64,000 nucleotides of DNA, taken from NCBI GenBank assembly GCA_045807725.1, contig JBJMGV010000036.1, positions 66,670 through 130,669 of the forward strand, in the 5' to 3' direction. The translations under genes and the position numbers were made by a program. Source of the stretch: DATENM01 sp045807725. GTDB taxonomy: Bacteria; Acidobacteriota; Blastocatellia; UBA7656. Every line of letters begins with the position of its first letter. Position 1 is the stretch's first letter. A model generated the notes under the pieces. That model worked only from the letters and a program-made list of their open reading frames with translations. It had not been told where the DNA came from and made no database searches. This document shows, piece after piece, positions 7,229 through 16,090 of this stretch.

Positions 7229-8635
7229 ATGAAGCCACACCGAATCAAACGTTGGGGCCGCGCCGTCTACGTGCTGTGGACGCTGCTGACGTTTGCCCTC
7301 GACGTTGCGCTTGAGGCGAAAGGCTGGTTCGGCAAAGCGCGAAAGCGCGAAGAGCGGCTGCGCCGTCAGGCCATACGACTGCGCGGGCGCTTCATCAAGC
7401 TCGGCCCGACTTTCATCAAGATGGGGCAGATGCTGGCGACGCGCGCCGACCTGCTGCCGCTCGATTACTTGAAAGAGCTGAGCGAGCTGCAAGATCGCGT
7501 GCCGCCATTCGCCGACCGCGATGCGCGAATGATTCTTGAAGCCGAGCTTGGTCAGCCCATCGAACAAGTGTTTGCGGAATTGAATGAGCCGCCCGTCGCC
7601 TCGGCCAGTCTCGCGCAGGTCTATCGCGGGCGCTTGCTGACCGGCGAAGATGTCGCGGTCAAAGTTCAACGCCCGCTGCTCGACGAGCAGATTCGCTTCG
7701 ACCTCGATCTGCTGCGCTCGATTGGCCGCTGGCTCGACCGCCACCCGAATCTGCTGCCCGGCGCAGAGTGGCTCGGCGCGATTGACGAGTTCGACCGCGT
7801 CATTCACGAAGAGATGGATTATTGCCGCGAGGCCGAGAGCGCCGAGCAGTTCCGCCGCAACTTCCGCGAGTGGCCGGGCATCTACGTGCCGCGCATCTTC
7901 GCCGAGTATTCGACCAGCCGCGTCATCGTGATGGAGTTCATCACCGGCATCAAGGTCACGGATCTGGACGAGCTGCGCGCCGCCGGTCACAGCCCGCGCC
8001 GATTAAACGAATTGATCTACCGCGCCTACTTCAAGCAACTGCTCGAAGACGGTTTCTTTCACGCCGACCCGCACCCCGGCAACCTGCGCGTGATGAGTGA
8101 TGGGCGGCTGGCTTTCTTCGATTTCGGTATGGTCGGGCGCGTCTCTGTCGAGTTACAGCGGCAAATGATCGATGCCTTCTTTCATCTTTATAACCACGAT
8201 GTGCGGGCAATCGTTGATGATTTGATGGGGCTTGGATTCCTCGCGCCCGAAGCCGACGTGCAGGCGATTGGTAAGATTGTAGCCGAAGTCTTCGAGCGCA
8301 AGTTGAATCTGAAGCTCGGCGAAGTGCGCTTCCGCGATTTGACGTATGACCTTGCGCCGGTCGTTTATGAACACCCGATCACGACGCCGGCGCGGTTCAC
8401 TTATTTGATTCGCGCGATTATGACGCTCGAAGGCGTCGCTATGGTGATGAATCCTGAGTTCAACTTCTTTGATGTGGCGCGGCCCTACGTTAAAGAGTTT
8501 CTGTTCCGCCGCGAATCGTCTCACCTGCGACAGATGGCGCTTGAATCTTTGCGCGACGCGCGCACGGGCCGCGTCAACTGGGGCCGTTTGTGGACGATGG
8601 CCAAGATGGCCTACTCGCTCTACATCGGCGATTGA
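7229..8635 (+). CDS. ABC1/AarF/UbiB family atypical kinase
   Basis: 468 residues, membrane-associated. UbiB-type proteins support quinone biosynthesis, probably by ATP-driven lipid extraction. Seen: FIKLGPTFIKMGQMLATRADLLP (KxGQ motif, read in parts), the Ala-rich nucleotide loop ASASLAQVYRGRL, VAVKVQRP with the lysine, EMDYCREAESAEQF, the catalytic-loop-like HADPHPGNLRV and DFGMVGR. The C-terminus lacks the pair of membrane helices some UbiBs have. The start at 7229 has GAAGAGGA just upstream. It is divergent from the sigma factor gene. Confidence 0.85.
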   Translation: MKPHRIKRWGRAVYVLWTLLTFALDVALEAKGWFGKARKREERLRRQAIRLRGRFIKLGPTFIKMGQMLATRADLLPLDYLKELSELQDRVPPFADRDARMILEAELGQPIEQVFAELNEPPVASASLAQVYRGRLLTGEDVAVKVQRPLLDEQIRFDLDLLRSIGRWLDRHPNLLPGAEWLGAIDEFDRVIHEEMDYCREAESAEQFRRNFREWPGIYVPRIFAEYSTSRVIVMEFITGIKVTDLDELRAAGHSPRRLNELIYRAYFKQLLEDGFFHADPHPGNLRVMSDGRLAFFDFGMVGRVSVELQRQMIDAFFHLYNHDVRAIVDDLMGLGFLAPEADVQAIGKIVAEVFERKLNLKLGEVRFRDLTYDLAPVVYEHPITTPARFTYLIRAIMTLEGVAMVMNPEFNFFDVARPYVKEFLFRRESSHLRQMALESLRDARTGRVNWGRLWTMAKMAYSLYIGD

Positions 8636-8657
8636 AGCCGCGCCCTCACTTCAGCCA

Positions 8658-9959
8658 TCACTTCATCCACTCACTGACGGCGAGGCCATCGCGGATGATC
8701 GTTTCGTTGCGCTCAGGGCCGGTCGAGATCATCGCCATCGGCGCGCCGACCAACTCTTCCAATCGCCGCACGTAAGCCTTCGCTTTTTCGGGCAGGTTGT
8801 CATAGTCGGTGATGCCGCTTGTGTCGCTCTTCCAGCCGGGCAGCGTTTCGTAAACGGGTTCGCATTCGGCCAGCGCGTGCGCGCCGTAAGGAATGTCTTC
8901 GATCACCTCGCCGCGATAGCGGTACGCCGTGCAGACCGTGATCTCGTCGAACTCGTCGAGCACGTCGAGCTTCGTCAGCGCAATCGCATCCAGCCCGTTC
9001 AACATCACCGCGTAACGAACGACAACGGCGTCGAACCAGCCGGTGCGGCGCGGGCGACCCGTTGACGCGCCGTATTCGTTGCCGCGCTGGCGCAGGTACT
9101 CGCCGGCTTCGTCAAACAACTCCGTAGGAAACGGGCCGCCGCCGACGCGCGTGGTGTAAGCTTTGGCGATGCCAAGCGCGCCCGTCACGGCTCGCGGCGG
9201 CACGCCTACGCCGGTCGCTGCGCCGCCCGCCGTCGCGTTCGACGAAGTGACGAACGGATAAGTGCCGTGATCCACGTCGAGCATCGTGCCCTGCGCGCCT
9301 TCGAGCAACACGGCGCGGCCTTCGCGTATGCCTTGATTGACCATCACTGCCGTGTCGCGCACGAACGGTTGCAGCTTCAACGCTTCGCCTAGAAACTCGT
9401 CCATCGTCGCTTCGACATCGAGCGGCTTGTCGCCGAGCGCGACCAGTTCGCGGTTAGCGTCCTCGACGTTGGCCTTGATCTTCTCGCGCACAAAATCGAG
9501 GTGAAACAGATCGCCCGCGCGTATCCCTGTGCGCGCCGCTTTGCTCTCGTAAGCAGGGCCGATGCCGCGCATCGTCGTGCCGACGCCCTGCACGCCGAGA
9601 CGCGCTTCGCGGGCCCGGTCGAGCGCGCAGTGATAAGGCAAGATCAAGTGAGCGCGCGTCGAGATGAACAAACGGCCATCGCACTCGACGCCCATCTCGC
9701 GCAGTTCCTGCACCTCAGCGTTGAAGGCTTCGGGGTGGACGACGACACCATTGCCGATGACGCAGACGCAGTCATCGTGCAGGATGCCCGAAGGAATCAA
9801 GTGGAGGACGAATTTGCGCTCGCCGATACGCACGGTGTGACCGGCGTTATGGCCGCCCTGGTAACGGGCGACGATCTGGAAATGCGGCGCGAGAATGTCA
9901 ACGACTTTGCCTTTGCCTTCGTCGCCCCACTGAGCGCCGATCACAACGATGTTTTTCAT
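8658..9959 (-). CDS. purA: Adenylosuccinate synthase
   Basis: Joins IMP and aspartate using GTP, the first committed step of AMP synthesis, in the cytoplasm. 433 residues, the standard length. N-terminal P-loop-like GAQWGDEGKGKVVD (8-21), GGHNAGHTV, LLEGAQGTMLDVDHGTYPFVT (in parts) and C-terminal TGPERNETI are all present. It partners functionally with Hpt, which supplies IMP by salvage, though the two genes are not adjacent. Confidence 0.96.
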   Translation of the reverse strand: MKNIVVIGAQWGDEGKGKVVDILAPHFQIVARYQGGHNAGHTVRIGERKFVLHLIPSGILHDDCVCVIGNGVVVHPEAFNAEVQELREMGVECDGRLFISTRAHLILPYHCALDRAREARLGVQGVGTTMRGIGPAYESKAARTGIRAGDLFHLDFVREKIKANVEDANRELVALGDKPLDVEATMDEFLGEALKLQPFVRDTAVMVNQGIREGRAVLLEGAQGTMLDVDHGTYPFVTSSNATAGGAATGVGVPPRAVTGALGIAKAYTTRVGGGPFPTELFDEAGEYLRQRGNEYGASTGRPRRTGWFDAVVVRYAVMLNGLDAIALTKLDVLDEFDEITVCTAYRYRGEVIEDIPYGAHALAECEPVYETLPGWKSDTSGITDYDNLPEKAKAYVRRLEELVGAPMAMISTGPERNETIIRDGLAVSEWMK

Positions 9960-10062
9960 AAATCAAACTCTCTCCCGTCCGCTGCCCAGTCCGACCTTGA
10001 AACCGGCCATAGAAGCCGTTTTGGTGTGACGTGCCGGGTCTGAGGCGTGAGCGGACAGAATT

Positions 10063-10099
10063 ACAGGCGCACGGTTAGGACTGACCGCCGTGCGCCTGT
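10063..10099. terminator. GC-rich hairpin after trxA, possible terminator
   Basis: A perfect 12-bp inverted repeat (ACAGGCGCACGG, 10063-10074, with 10088-10099) with a 13-nt loop, between the end of trxA and the start of purA. No U-tract follows on either strand, so it may be a weak terminator or an RNA-end stabiliser. Confidence 0.4.
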
Positions 10100-10141
10100 G
10101 ATCGGGTGTGATTGAGCGGTTCGGATAAGTTCTCGCCGCGA

Positions 10142-10459
10142 TCAGGCGAGAACGCGGTCAAGCATTCTCGCAATGTTATCTTTGCTGGTCATGCCGACGG
10201 TGCGGTCGGCCTCCGAGCCGTTCTTAAACAGAATCAGCGTCGGGATGCCTTTGATGCCGTAACGCTGCGCGACCTGATTGTTATCGTCGATGTTCAGCTT
10301 GACGACTTTAGCCTTGCCTTCGTACTCGCTGGCGACCTTCTCGACAGTTGGCGAGAGCATCTTGCAGGGGGCGCACCATTCGGCCCAGAAGTCTACGAGC
10401 ACCGGCACTTCCGCCTTCAAAACGTCTTGTTCAAAACTCTGATCGGTTACTTCTTGCAT
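10142..10459 (-). CDS. trxA: Thioredoxin
   Basis: About 105 residues, a cytoplasmic disulfide reductase. The active site reads WCAPC rather than the usual WCGPC, in VDFWAEWCAPCKML; the cis-proline loop GIPTLILFKNG is intact. The reading frame is open farther upstream, but the ATG at 10459 is preferred: it gives the family N-terminus (MQEVTDQSFEQDVL) and has GGAGGAAGG upstream. A perfect TATAAT on this strand at 10559-10554, inside the end of glgA, could drive it. Confidence 0.94.
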   Translation of the reverse strand: MQEVTDQSFEQDVLKAEVPVLVDFWAEWCAPCKMLSPTVEKVASEYEGKAKVVKLNIDDNNQVAQRYGIKGIPTLILFKNGSEADRTVGMTSKDNIARMLDRVLA

Positions 10460-10553
10460 TTGCCTTCCTCCGATAGTTTGGTTCCGGGAGCGAAGGCCGG
10501 AGGCCGGTCTGGATTGTATCCGACCCCTGGCCCCTGACCCCCGATCCCTATCT

Positions 10554-10559
10554 ATTATA
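10554..10559 (-). promoter_or_regulatory. Candidate -10 element for trxA
   Basis: TATAAT on the minus strand overlapping the last codon region of glgA. No good -35 is visible at 16-18 bp (CGCAAC-like only). The start would be near 10547, about 90 nt before the trxA ATG. Confidence 0.35.
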
Positions 10560-12003
10560 CTGTAGCCGACGCGCCGCGTTGCGCCAGCCACTCATAAACT
10601 TGAACGTATTGCTGCGCCGCCCGCTGCCACGAATGGTCAGCGTTCATGCCATTGCGCATCAGCGTCTGCCATAGCTCCTGGTCGGTGTAGACCAGCAGCG
10701 CTTCGTAAACTTTTTCGAGCAGCCGCGCCGAGTCGTAATCATAAAATTTGAAGCCGTTGCCGCGCCGCGAGCCGCGATCAAAATTCTCAATCGTATCGTC
10801 AAGCCCGCCGACCGCGCGCACGATGGGCGGTGTGCCGTAGCGCAGCGAATACATCTGATTCAAGCCGCACGGCTCGAACTTCGACGGCATCAGGAAGATG
10901 TCCGCGCCGGCTTCGATCTTGTGCGCCATCTCGTTGGAGTAGCCGAGATAGACGCCGACCTGCTGCGGGCGGGCCTCGCGTAAGGCTTGAAAGCGGCGCT
11001 CGTAAAATTCCGCGCCCGATCCAAGCAGCACGAAGAAGACCCCGCGCTCCAGCATCTGCCACGCTATATCAATGATAAGGTCAAAGCCCTTTTGATCCGA
11101 CAGCCGCGAGATGCAGCCGATCAACGGGCGGTCTAATTCTTCGGGCAGGTCGAACGCGCGCAGCAGATCGCGTTTGCATTCGCGTTTGCCGCTAAGGTCA
11201 TTGACTGAGTAGTGCGCCGTCAGATAGTGATCGTGTTCGGGATTCCATTCGTCGTAATCGACGCCGTTGAGAATGCCGGCGAGATCGTCGCGGCGCGCGC
11301 GCAGCAGGCCGTCGAATTGATAGCCGTATTCCGGCGTCTGAATCTCTTGCGCGTAACGCGGGCTGACGGTCGAAATGCCGTCAGAGAAAACGAGGCCCGC
11401 TTTCAATGCGCTGCCCGTGCCGTGAAACTCAAGTCCGCCTTCTGAACGATTCAGCCAGTCGGGCAGCCCGAGCCGCCCCAGATCATACGTGTCGAAGTAG
11501 CCGTGAAAAGCGAGATTGTGAATCGTGAAGAGCGTGCGCGTGCGTTGAAAGGCCGGCTCATTGGCATAGGTCGTTTTCAGATATGTCGCCACCAAGCCGG
11601 TCATCCAGTCGTTCAGATGAATGATGTCGAACGGCTCGCTGTGCGCCTTGGCGAATTCGACGATGGCGCGGCTGAAGAAGGCGAAGCGTTCGGCGTCGTC
11701 CGGCTCGCCGTAGAGCCTGCCGCGCGAAAAGTATTCGGGCGCGTCGATGAAATAGACAGGGACCTCGCCGCTGCGGTCAACATAGACAGCCGTCTCGCGG
11801 TTCTGAAAATTGAATGGGATAGTGAGCGTGAGCGGCAGGGTTTCGGTGTGCGCGGTGATCTTGTCTATCTGATAGCGCGGCATAACGACGCGGACGCTAT
11901 GGCCGAGCCGCGCGAGCGCTTTGGGAAGCGCGCCCGCCACGTCTGCCAACCCGCCGGTCTTCGCGTACGGCACGACTTCCGATGCCGCCAGTAGAATATT
12001 CAA
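10555..12003 (-). CDS. glgA: Glycogen synthase (ADP-glucose type, GT5)
   Basis: 482 residues. Transfers glucose from ADP-glucose onto alpha-1,4-glucan. The N-terminal ADP-glucose motif KTGGLADVAGALP (15-27) is intact, and the GT-B C-terminal domain has LIGCISRLSDQKGFDL, LLGSGAEFYE and FLMPSKFEPCGLNQMYSLRYGT (in parts) with the catalytic Glu. The start codon is TTG at 12003, with GGGAG about 7 nt upstream; no better in-frame start exists. It can be linked functionally to the GH57 branching enzyme at 59.7 kb. Confidence 0.94.
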   Translation of the reverse strand: MNILLAASEVVPYAKTGGLADVAGALPKALARLGHSVRVVMPRYQIDKITAHTETLPLTLTIPFNFQNRETAVYVDRSGEVPVYFIDAPEYFSRGRLYGEPDDAERFAFFSRAIVEFAKAHSEPFDIIHLNDWMTGLVATYLKTTYANEPAFQRTRTLFTIHNLAFHGYFDTYDLGRLGLPDWLNRSEGGLEFHGTGSALKAGLVFSDGISTVSPRYAQEIQTPEYGYQFDGLLRARRDDLAGILNGVDYDEWNPEHDHYLTAHYSVNDLSGKRECKRDLLRAFDLPEELDRPLIGCISRLSDQKGFDLIIDIAWQMLERGVFFVLLGSGAEFYERRFQALREARPQQVGVYLGYSNEMAHKIEAGADIFLMPSKFEPCGLNQMYSLRYGTPPIVRAVGGLDDTIENFDRGSRRGNGFKFYDYDSARLLEKVYEALLVYTDQELWQTLMRNGMNADHSWQRAAQQYVQVYEWLAQRGASATV

Positions 12004-12133
12004 CGCCGCACTCCCATGTCAGAAATCCGCGCCACGTCAGAATGAAAGATAGTAGGGGAGCGTCTTCGGCATTGTCAAGAAAACGGCCCGCCGAGGAAGA
12101 GGGACGCGGCGACGCGGCGACGAAGTGACAGAG

Positions 12134-14263
12134 TCACTTCTTCTTCTCCGCCAGTTTTCGGTTTTGGTTGATGCGTTGCTCGACGACGGCGCGGTCGGGA
12201 TCGTTCGGCATCAGTCGCAAATAATTCTCGAAGGCGGCGGCGGCTTTGTCGTAAGCGCGGCCCGCTTCGTGAATCAGGCCAAGCTCGACGTAACCCGGCG
12301 CATAGCTCGCGTTGAGTTGCAAAAGCTCCTGCGCCTCGCGTTCGGCCTGCGCGTAATCGCCGCGCTCGCGGTAGGCGCGCACCAGCATCAATCGCGTGAT
12401 CGCATCTTTGGGCGCGAGCGCAACGGCTGCCTTGAACTCGGTGGCGGCGCGCTCAAACTCTTTCTGATTGTAATACTGCGCGCCGAGTTGAAAGCGCGGC
12501 AGCGCCCAGCTCGGCGCGAGCTGCGCCGCTTGCGTGAAGACGATAATCGCCTTCGCGCTCTCCTTCTCCTGCCGGTACGCGACGCCGAGCGCATTGAAGG
12601 CATAAGCCGCTTTCGGGTCTAAGGCGGCGGCGCGCTGCAACACGGGAATCGCTTCTTTCGTCTTCCCATTATCGATCAACACGCGGCCATCACAGAACAA
12701 CTTTTTCGATTCGACGACTGTATCATCCGGGCGCAGCTTGAGCAGGCAGTTGAACGCCTTGGCGCTGCGCGGAAAGATATCACGCCGCAGTGTGGTGATC
12801 TCTTCAGGCGCGCGGACGTAGTCATTGATGGCCTGTTGGCCGATCTCTTCGAGCACGGTGCTCAGAGCGATCTCGACGCTTTGACGCTGCGGCTCGGTCG
12901 GCGCGTCGGCGATCATTCGTTTATAGATGTCCCACGCGCCGCCGTTTTCAAGCACGTTGGCGCGCGACAGCTCCTGGCGGATTTGCGCGATGAGCGGCGA
13001 AGAGGGCTTGCCCGCGCTGGCCGGCAAAGCCGCGTGCAGGTCGAGCACCGTTCGCGCGCCCGTGATTGAAACCGTCTGCGCGAACGTCTCTGCGCCGGGC
13101 GAGTCGAATGATAATTCTTGCTGGCCCGCGCTCAGGCCTTCGATGACGAGCAGGCCGTTCGGGCGAACCCTGCCGCGATAAGCGTTATTGCAATAGACCT
13201 CGGTGCCGGGCACGCCGCGCACTTCAATCGAAGCGGTTGCTGATTCGATAGCGATGTTTGATGCCCTATTTGTTTTTGCAATCGAAAGAACAGCGAGCGG
13301 CAGGCGGGTTTCGATGTTGCCGGCGGCGCGCGGGTGTTGCAGCGCTTTGGTTTCGCTCGGCACGACTTCGGAAAGATAGTCGAGCAATTCGCCGGCGCGC
13401 ACGACGCCATCACGATCACGATCCGCACGCCCGCTTAAACCTTCAAGCAGGAAGTTGGTGAAGACGCCGTGCCCGCCGCCCCAACGCTTGTCTTCATAAC
13501 TCAGCTCGTCCGGGCGCGAGGCGAGCAAGCGAAAGACGCCCTGCCCGGTCTTGCCGACTTCATCGAGAAAGCGATTGACCAGCACCTTATCTTCGACGCC
13601 GCGCGACGCGAAGCCGAGCCGCCCGGCGTGACACGCATCAGTGAATAATACGGTCAGCCGCGCGCGCAGCCGCTGGCTGATTACCTTGTTCAATTCGTCT
13701 ACAGAGAGCGCCGTGGCGTAAAGGTTCTGCGGGTCGGAATCATACGCCAGCAAGTAGCCGTCGCGTTCGCCTTCGACGACGCCGTGACCGGCGAAGAAGA
13801 CATAGACCAGATCATCAGGCTCGGCGGAACGCGCCAACCATGTGCCGAGCGCCGTGCGCACGGCGGCGAGCGTCGCGTCTTGATTGAGCAAGACTTTGAT
13901 CTGCGAGGAAGGGAAGCCGCCGCCTTGCGGGCTGCGCAGAAAGGCGGCGAACGCTTCGGCGTCGCGGTGCGGGAATTTCAGTTGCGCGTCTGCCGATAAG
14001 TTTTTGTAATTCGACACACCAATGACGACGGCCCAGAGCTTGCCGCGCCCGTCGAGCGATACGCCGCTGCGAATCTGCTGCACGCTCAAGCCGCGCGGGT
14101 TCTGCGGCGAAGAAGAGTCAGCCGCCGCCGGTGTGGTCTTGCGCGGCGTCGCGCGACTCTTGCGGCGCGTTCTGGATTGGGATTGCGGCAGCGCGAGCGC
14201 GAGTTGACCGACGAGAAGCAGCACGACGAGAATGGCGACAGACGAGCGGCGCGGCGAGATCAT
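12134..14263 (-). CDS. Secreted caspase-like (peptidase C14) protein with EF-hand and TPR repeats
   Basis: 709 residues. An N-terminal signal-like hydrophobic stretch (residues 9-25) precedes a basic linker. The caspase p20-like domain starts with KLWAVVIGVSNYKNL (about 75); the catalytic pair is His160 in FFAGHG and Cys211 in FTDACHAG. An EF-hand-like loop DRDRDGVVRAGE (281-292) follows. A PEGA-like beta segment is near 340-395. The C-terminal third holds several TPRs (ALDPKAAYAFNALGVAYRQEK and following). Bacterial metacaspase-like proteins (orthocaspases) cleave after basic residues, but the targets here are unknown. The signal suggests periplasmic or surface location. Confidence 0.87.
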   Translation of the reverse strand: MISPRRSSVAILVVLLLVGQLALALPQSQSRTRRKSRATPRKTTPAAADSSSPQNPRGLSVQQIRSGVSLDGRGKLWAVVIGVSNYKNLSADAQLKFPHRDAEAFAAFLRSPQGGGFPSSQIKVLLNQDATLAAVRTALGTWLARSAEPDDLVYVFFAGHGVVEGERDGYLLAYDSDPQNLYATALSVDELNKVISQRLRARLTVLFTDACHAGRLGFASRGVEDKVLVNRFLDEVGKTGQGVFRLLASRPDELSYEDKRWGGGHGVFTNFLLEGLSGRADRDRDGVVRAGELLDYLSEVVPSETKALQHPRAAGNIETRLPLAVLSIAKTNRASNIAIESATASIEVRGVPGTEVYCNNAYRGRVRPNGLLVIEGLSAGQQELSFDSPGAETFAQTVSITGARTVLDLHAALPASAGKPSSPLIAQIRQELSRANVLENGGAWDIYKRMIADAPTEPQRQSVEIALSTVLEEIGQQAINDYVRAPEEITTLRRDIFPRSAKAFNCLLKLRPDDTVVESKKLFCDGRVLIDNGKTKEAIPVLQRAAALDPKAAYAFNALGVAYRQEKESAKAIIVFTQAAQLAPSWALPRFQLGAQYYNQKEFERAATEFKAAVALAPKDAITRLMLVRAYRERGDYAQAEREAQELLQLNASYAPGYVELGLIHEAGRAYDKAAAAFENYLRLMPNDPDRAVVEQRINQNRKLAEKKK

Positions 14264-14396
14264 CTTCCCTCCTGCTCAACACAAAATCAGCGAGCGCGGC
14301 AACGATGATGATGCGCGCCCGCAGCCTCTGTCAATACGACAAGCCGAGTGATGGTAGATGTATGAAAGCGCCGCTCAGAAGCTGATCTACTCTTCA

Positions 14397-15236
14397 CTAA
14401 TCGCCCGCCGAGGCGGCTTGCCTGGCGGCGTCCCATTCGAGCGTCAGCGCCGGCTTCGTTTCCGTCACGCCGCCGTAACGCCGGTCGCGCTTCTGATATT
14501 CGATCAAGGCCGTCAGGAACGCGCGCTCGTCGAAGTCGGGCCACAGCGTCGGCGTGATGAAGATTTCGGAATAGGCAATCTGCCAGAGCAGGAAGTTGCT
14601 GATGCGCGTCTCGCCGCTCGTGCGAATGAGCAAATCGGGGTCGGGCAGGCTGCGCGTGTAGAGCTTCGATTCGATGACCTGTTCGTTGATCTCGTCGGGC
14701 CGCAAGCGACCGGCGGCGACTTCTTCGGCGATGAGGCGGCAGGCATCAACCAGCTCTGTGCGCCCGCCATAGTTGATGGCGATGTTCAACTGCAAGCCGG
14801 TGTTCTGCATTGTCGCCAGCTCGGCGCGGCGTATCTGCTCAAGCACAGAGATGTGCAGGCCGTCGCTGCGCCCGATCAGGCGAAAGCGGATGTTGTTGTC
14901 GCGCAGCGTCTGTAGCTCTTTGCGCAGGAACTCCATCAACAGGTCCATCAAGGCGCGCACTTCGAGGCGCGGGCGCTTCCAGTTCTCGGTCGAAAAGGCG
15001 TAAAGCGTCAAGCATTGAAGGCCAAGCCGCGCGGCAGTTTCGACCGAGCGGCGCACGGCGTCGGCCCCTGCACGGTGGCCGGCGATGCGCGGCAGGTGAC
15101 GCTGCTTCGCCCAGCGCCCATTGCCATCCATAATGATGGCGACGTGCGCCGGCAGCCGCGCCGGGTCGAGTTCACCGAGAAGCGCGTCATCCAGCTTAGT
15201 GCCGGTCTTCGCCAGGTCAATTCGTCGCATTGCCAT
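14397..15236 (-). CDS. uppS: Isoprenyl transferase (undecaprenyl diphosphate synthase)
   Basis: 279 residues. Extends farnesyl diphosphate with IPP in cis to make the C55 carrier for peptidoglycan and other envelope glycans. Signature HVAIIMDGNGRWAKQR holds the catalytic Asp (about 37); HRAGADAVRR, LYAFSTENWKRP and the C-terminal DLLIRTSGETRISNFLLWQ region complete the family pattern. The N-terminal 25 residues are longer than typical, so a shorter start is possible. Confidence 0.93.
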   Translation of the reverse strand: MAMRRIDLAKTGTKLDDALLGELDPARLPAHVAIIMDGNGRWAKQRHLPRIAGHRAGADAVRRSVETAARLGLQCLTLYAFSTENWKRPRLEVRALMDLLMEFLRKELQTLRDNNIRFRLIGRSDGLHISVLEQIRRAELATMQNTGLQLNIAINYGGRTELVDACRLIAEEVAAGRLRPDEINEQVIESKLYTRSLPDPDLLIRTSGETRISNFLLWQIAYSEIFITPTLWPDFDERAFLTALIEYQKRDRRYGGVTETKPALTLEWDAARQAASAGD

Positions 15237-15336
15237 ATGATCTCCTCCCCTTGCTCTCTCGATTGCAAACCATTTAAGACTGCGTTCATCGCGCCCCGGT
15301 TTCAGAAAAGTCGGCGCGTCGCTTTACTGCAACCCG

Positions 15337-15870
15337 TCATTGCGGCGGCAGCGCGATACGCCGCTTGCCGGAAAAGATGGTGTCGAGCACGTCACCCACC
15401 GCGCCGCCTGAGATGCGAACCTGCGCGATGCGCGCCGCTGCCGGCACATCAAAAACAACATCGGTGACACACGACGCGCCCGCTGGTATCGGCTCGGCGC
15501 ATAGCTCATTGTGTGCGCGCGTTGCGTCAAAGGCGCGCTGCGCGTCGGCAGACCAGTGATACTCGTTGCCCTGCTCGTCCACCAGAACGACAGTCGTTTT
15601 ATCGAACGTGAAATCCACGCGCCGCGCGTGATTGACGACTTTCATTGTGACGATCTCGTAGACGCCCTGCGCGCGCGCCGCCTCTGGCGCATTGCCGGCG
15701 CTGGCCGCTTGCCGCGCCCCCAGCGCCGCAAAGGCAAAGTCGTCGTACTGAATCTCCTGGTTCAAGCCGACGATTTGCGGACGCCGGTTGAGCAGCGCGA
15801 CAATCGCCAGCAACACGACGGCGATGATCACGAGTGCGGCGAGGCTGGATAGAATCTTTTTCCGGTTCAT
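15337..15870 (-). CDS. Membrane-anchored DUF4352-like protein
   Basis: 177 residues. One N-terminal membrane helix (about 8-27), then an exported beta-rich domain. The pattern (VYEIVTMKVVNHAR, then VVLVDEQGNEYHW, then CVTDVVFDVP) resembles DUF4352/telokin-like immunoglobulin folds seen in many small lipoproteins and anchored proteins. No lipobox was seen. Function unknown. It lies 100 nt upstream of uppS on the same strand. Confidence 0.7.
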   Translation of the reverse strand: MNRKKILSSLAALVIIAVVLLAIVALLNRRPQIVGLNQEIQYDDFAFAALGARQAASAGNAPEAARAQGVYEIVTMKVVNHARRVDFTFDKTTVVLVDEQGNEYHWSADAQRAFDATRAHNELCAEPIPAGASCVTDVVFDVPAAARIAQVRISGGAVGDVLDTIFSGKRRIALPPQ

Positions 15871-16090
15871 TGTCAGTCCGGCGCGCGGCAGTTGGACGGA
15901 GGCAACTAAAGAATAGGCCCAAGTCGCGCCGAAGAAATGAGCCGCCGGTGAGAAAGTTGTGAGAAGTGATGGCGCGGCGTGATTGCGGCTTAGTAATTCA
16001 TCAATGCCGCGCCAGCCTTTGCCGCCTTTCCTGCATCTGAGACGCTACGGCTGTAGACGAGACTCGAAGGATTGAGAGACAATCAGACGG

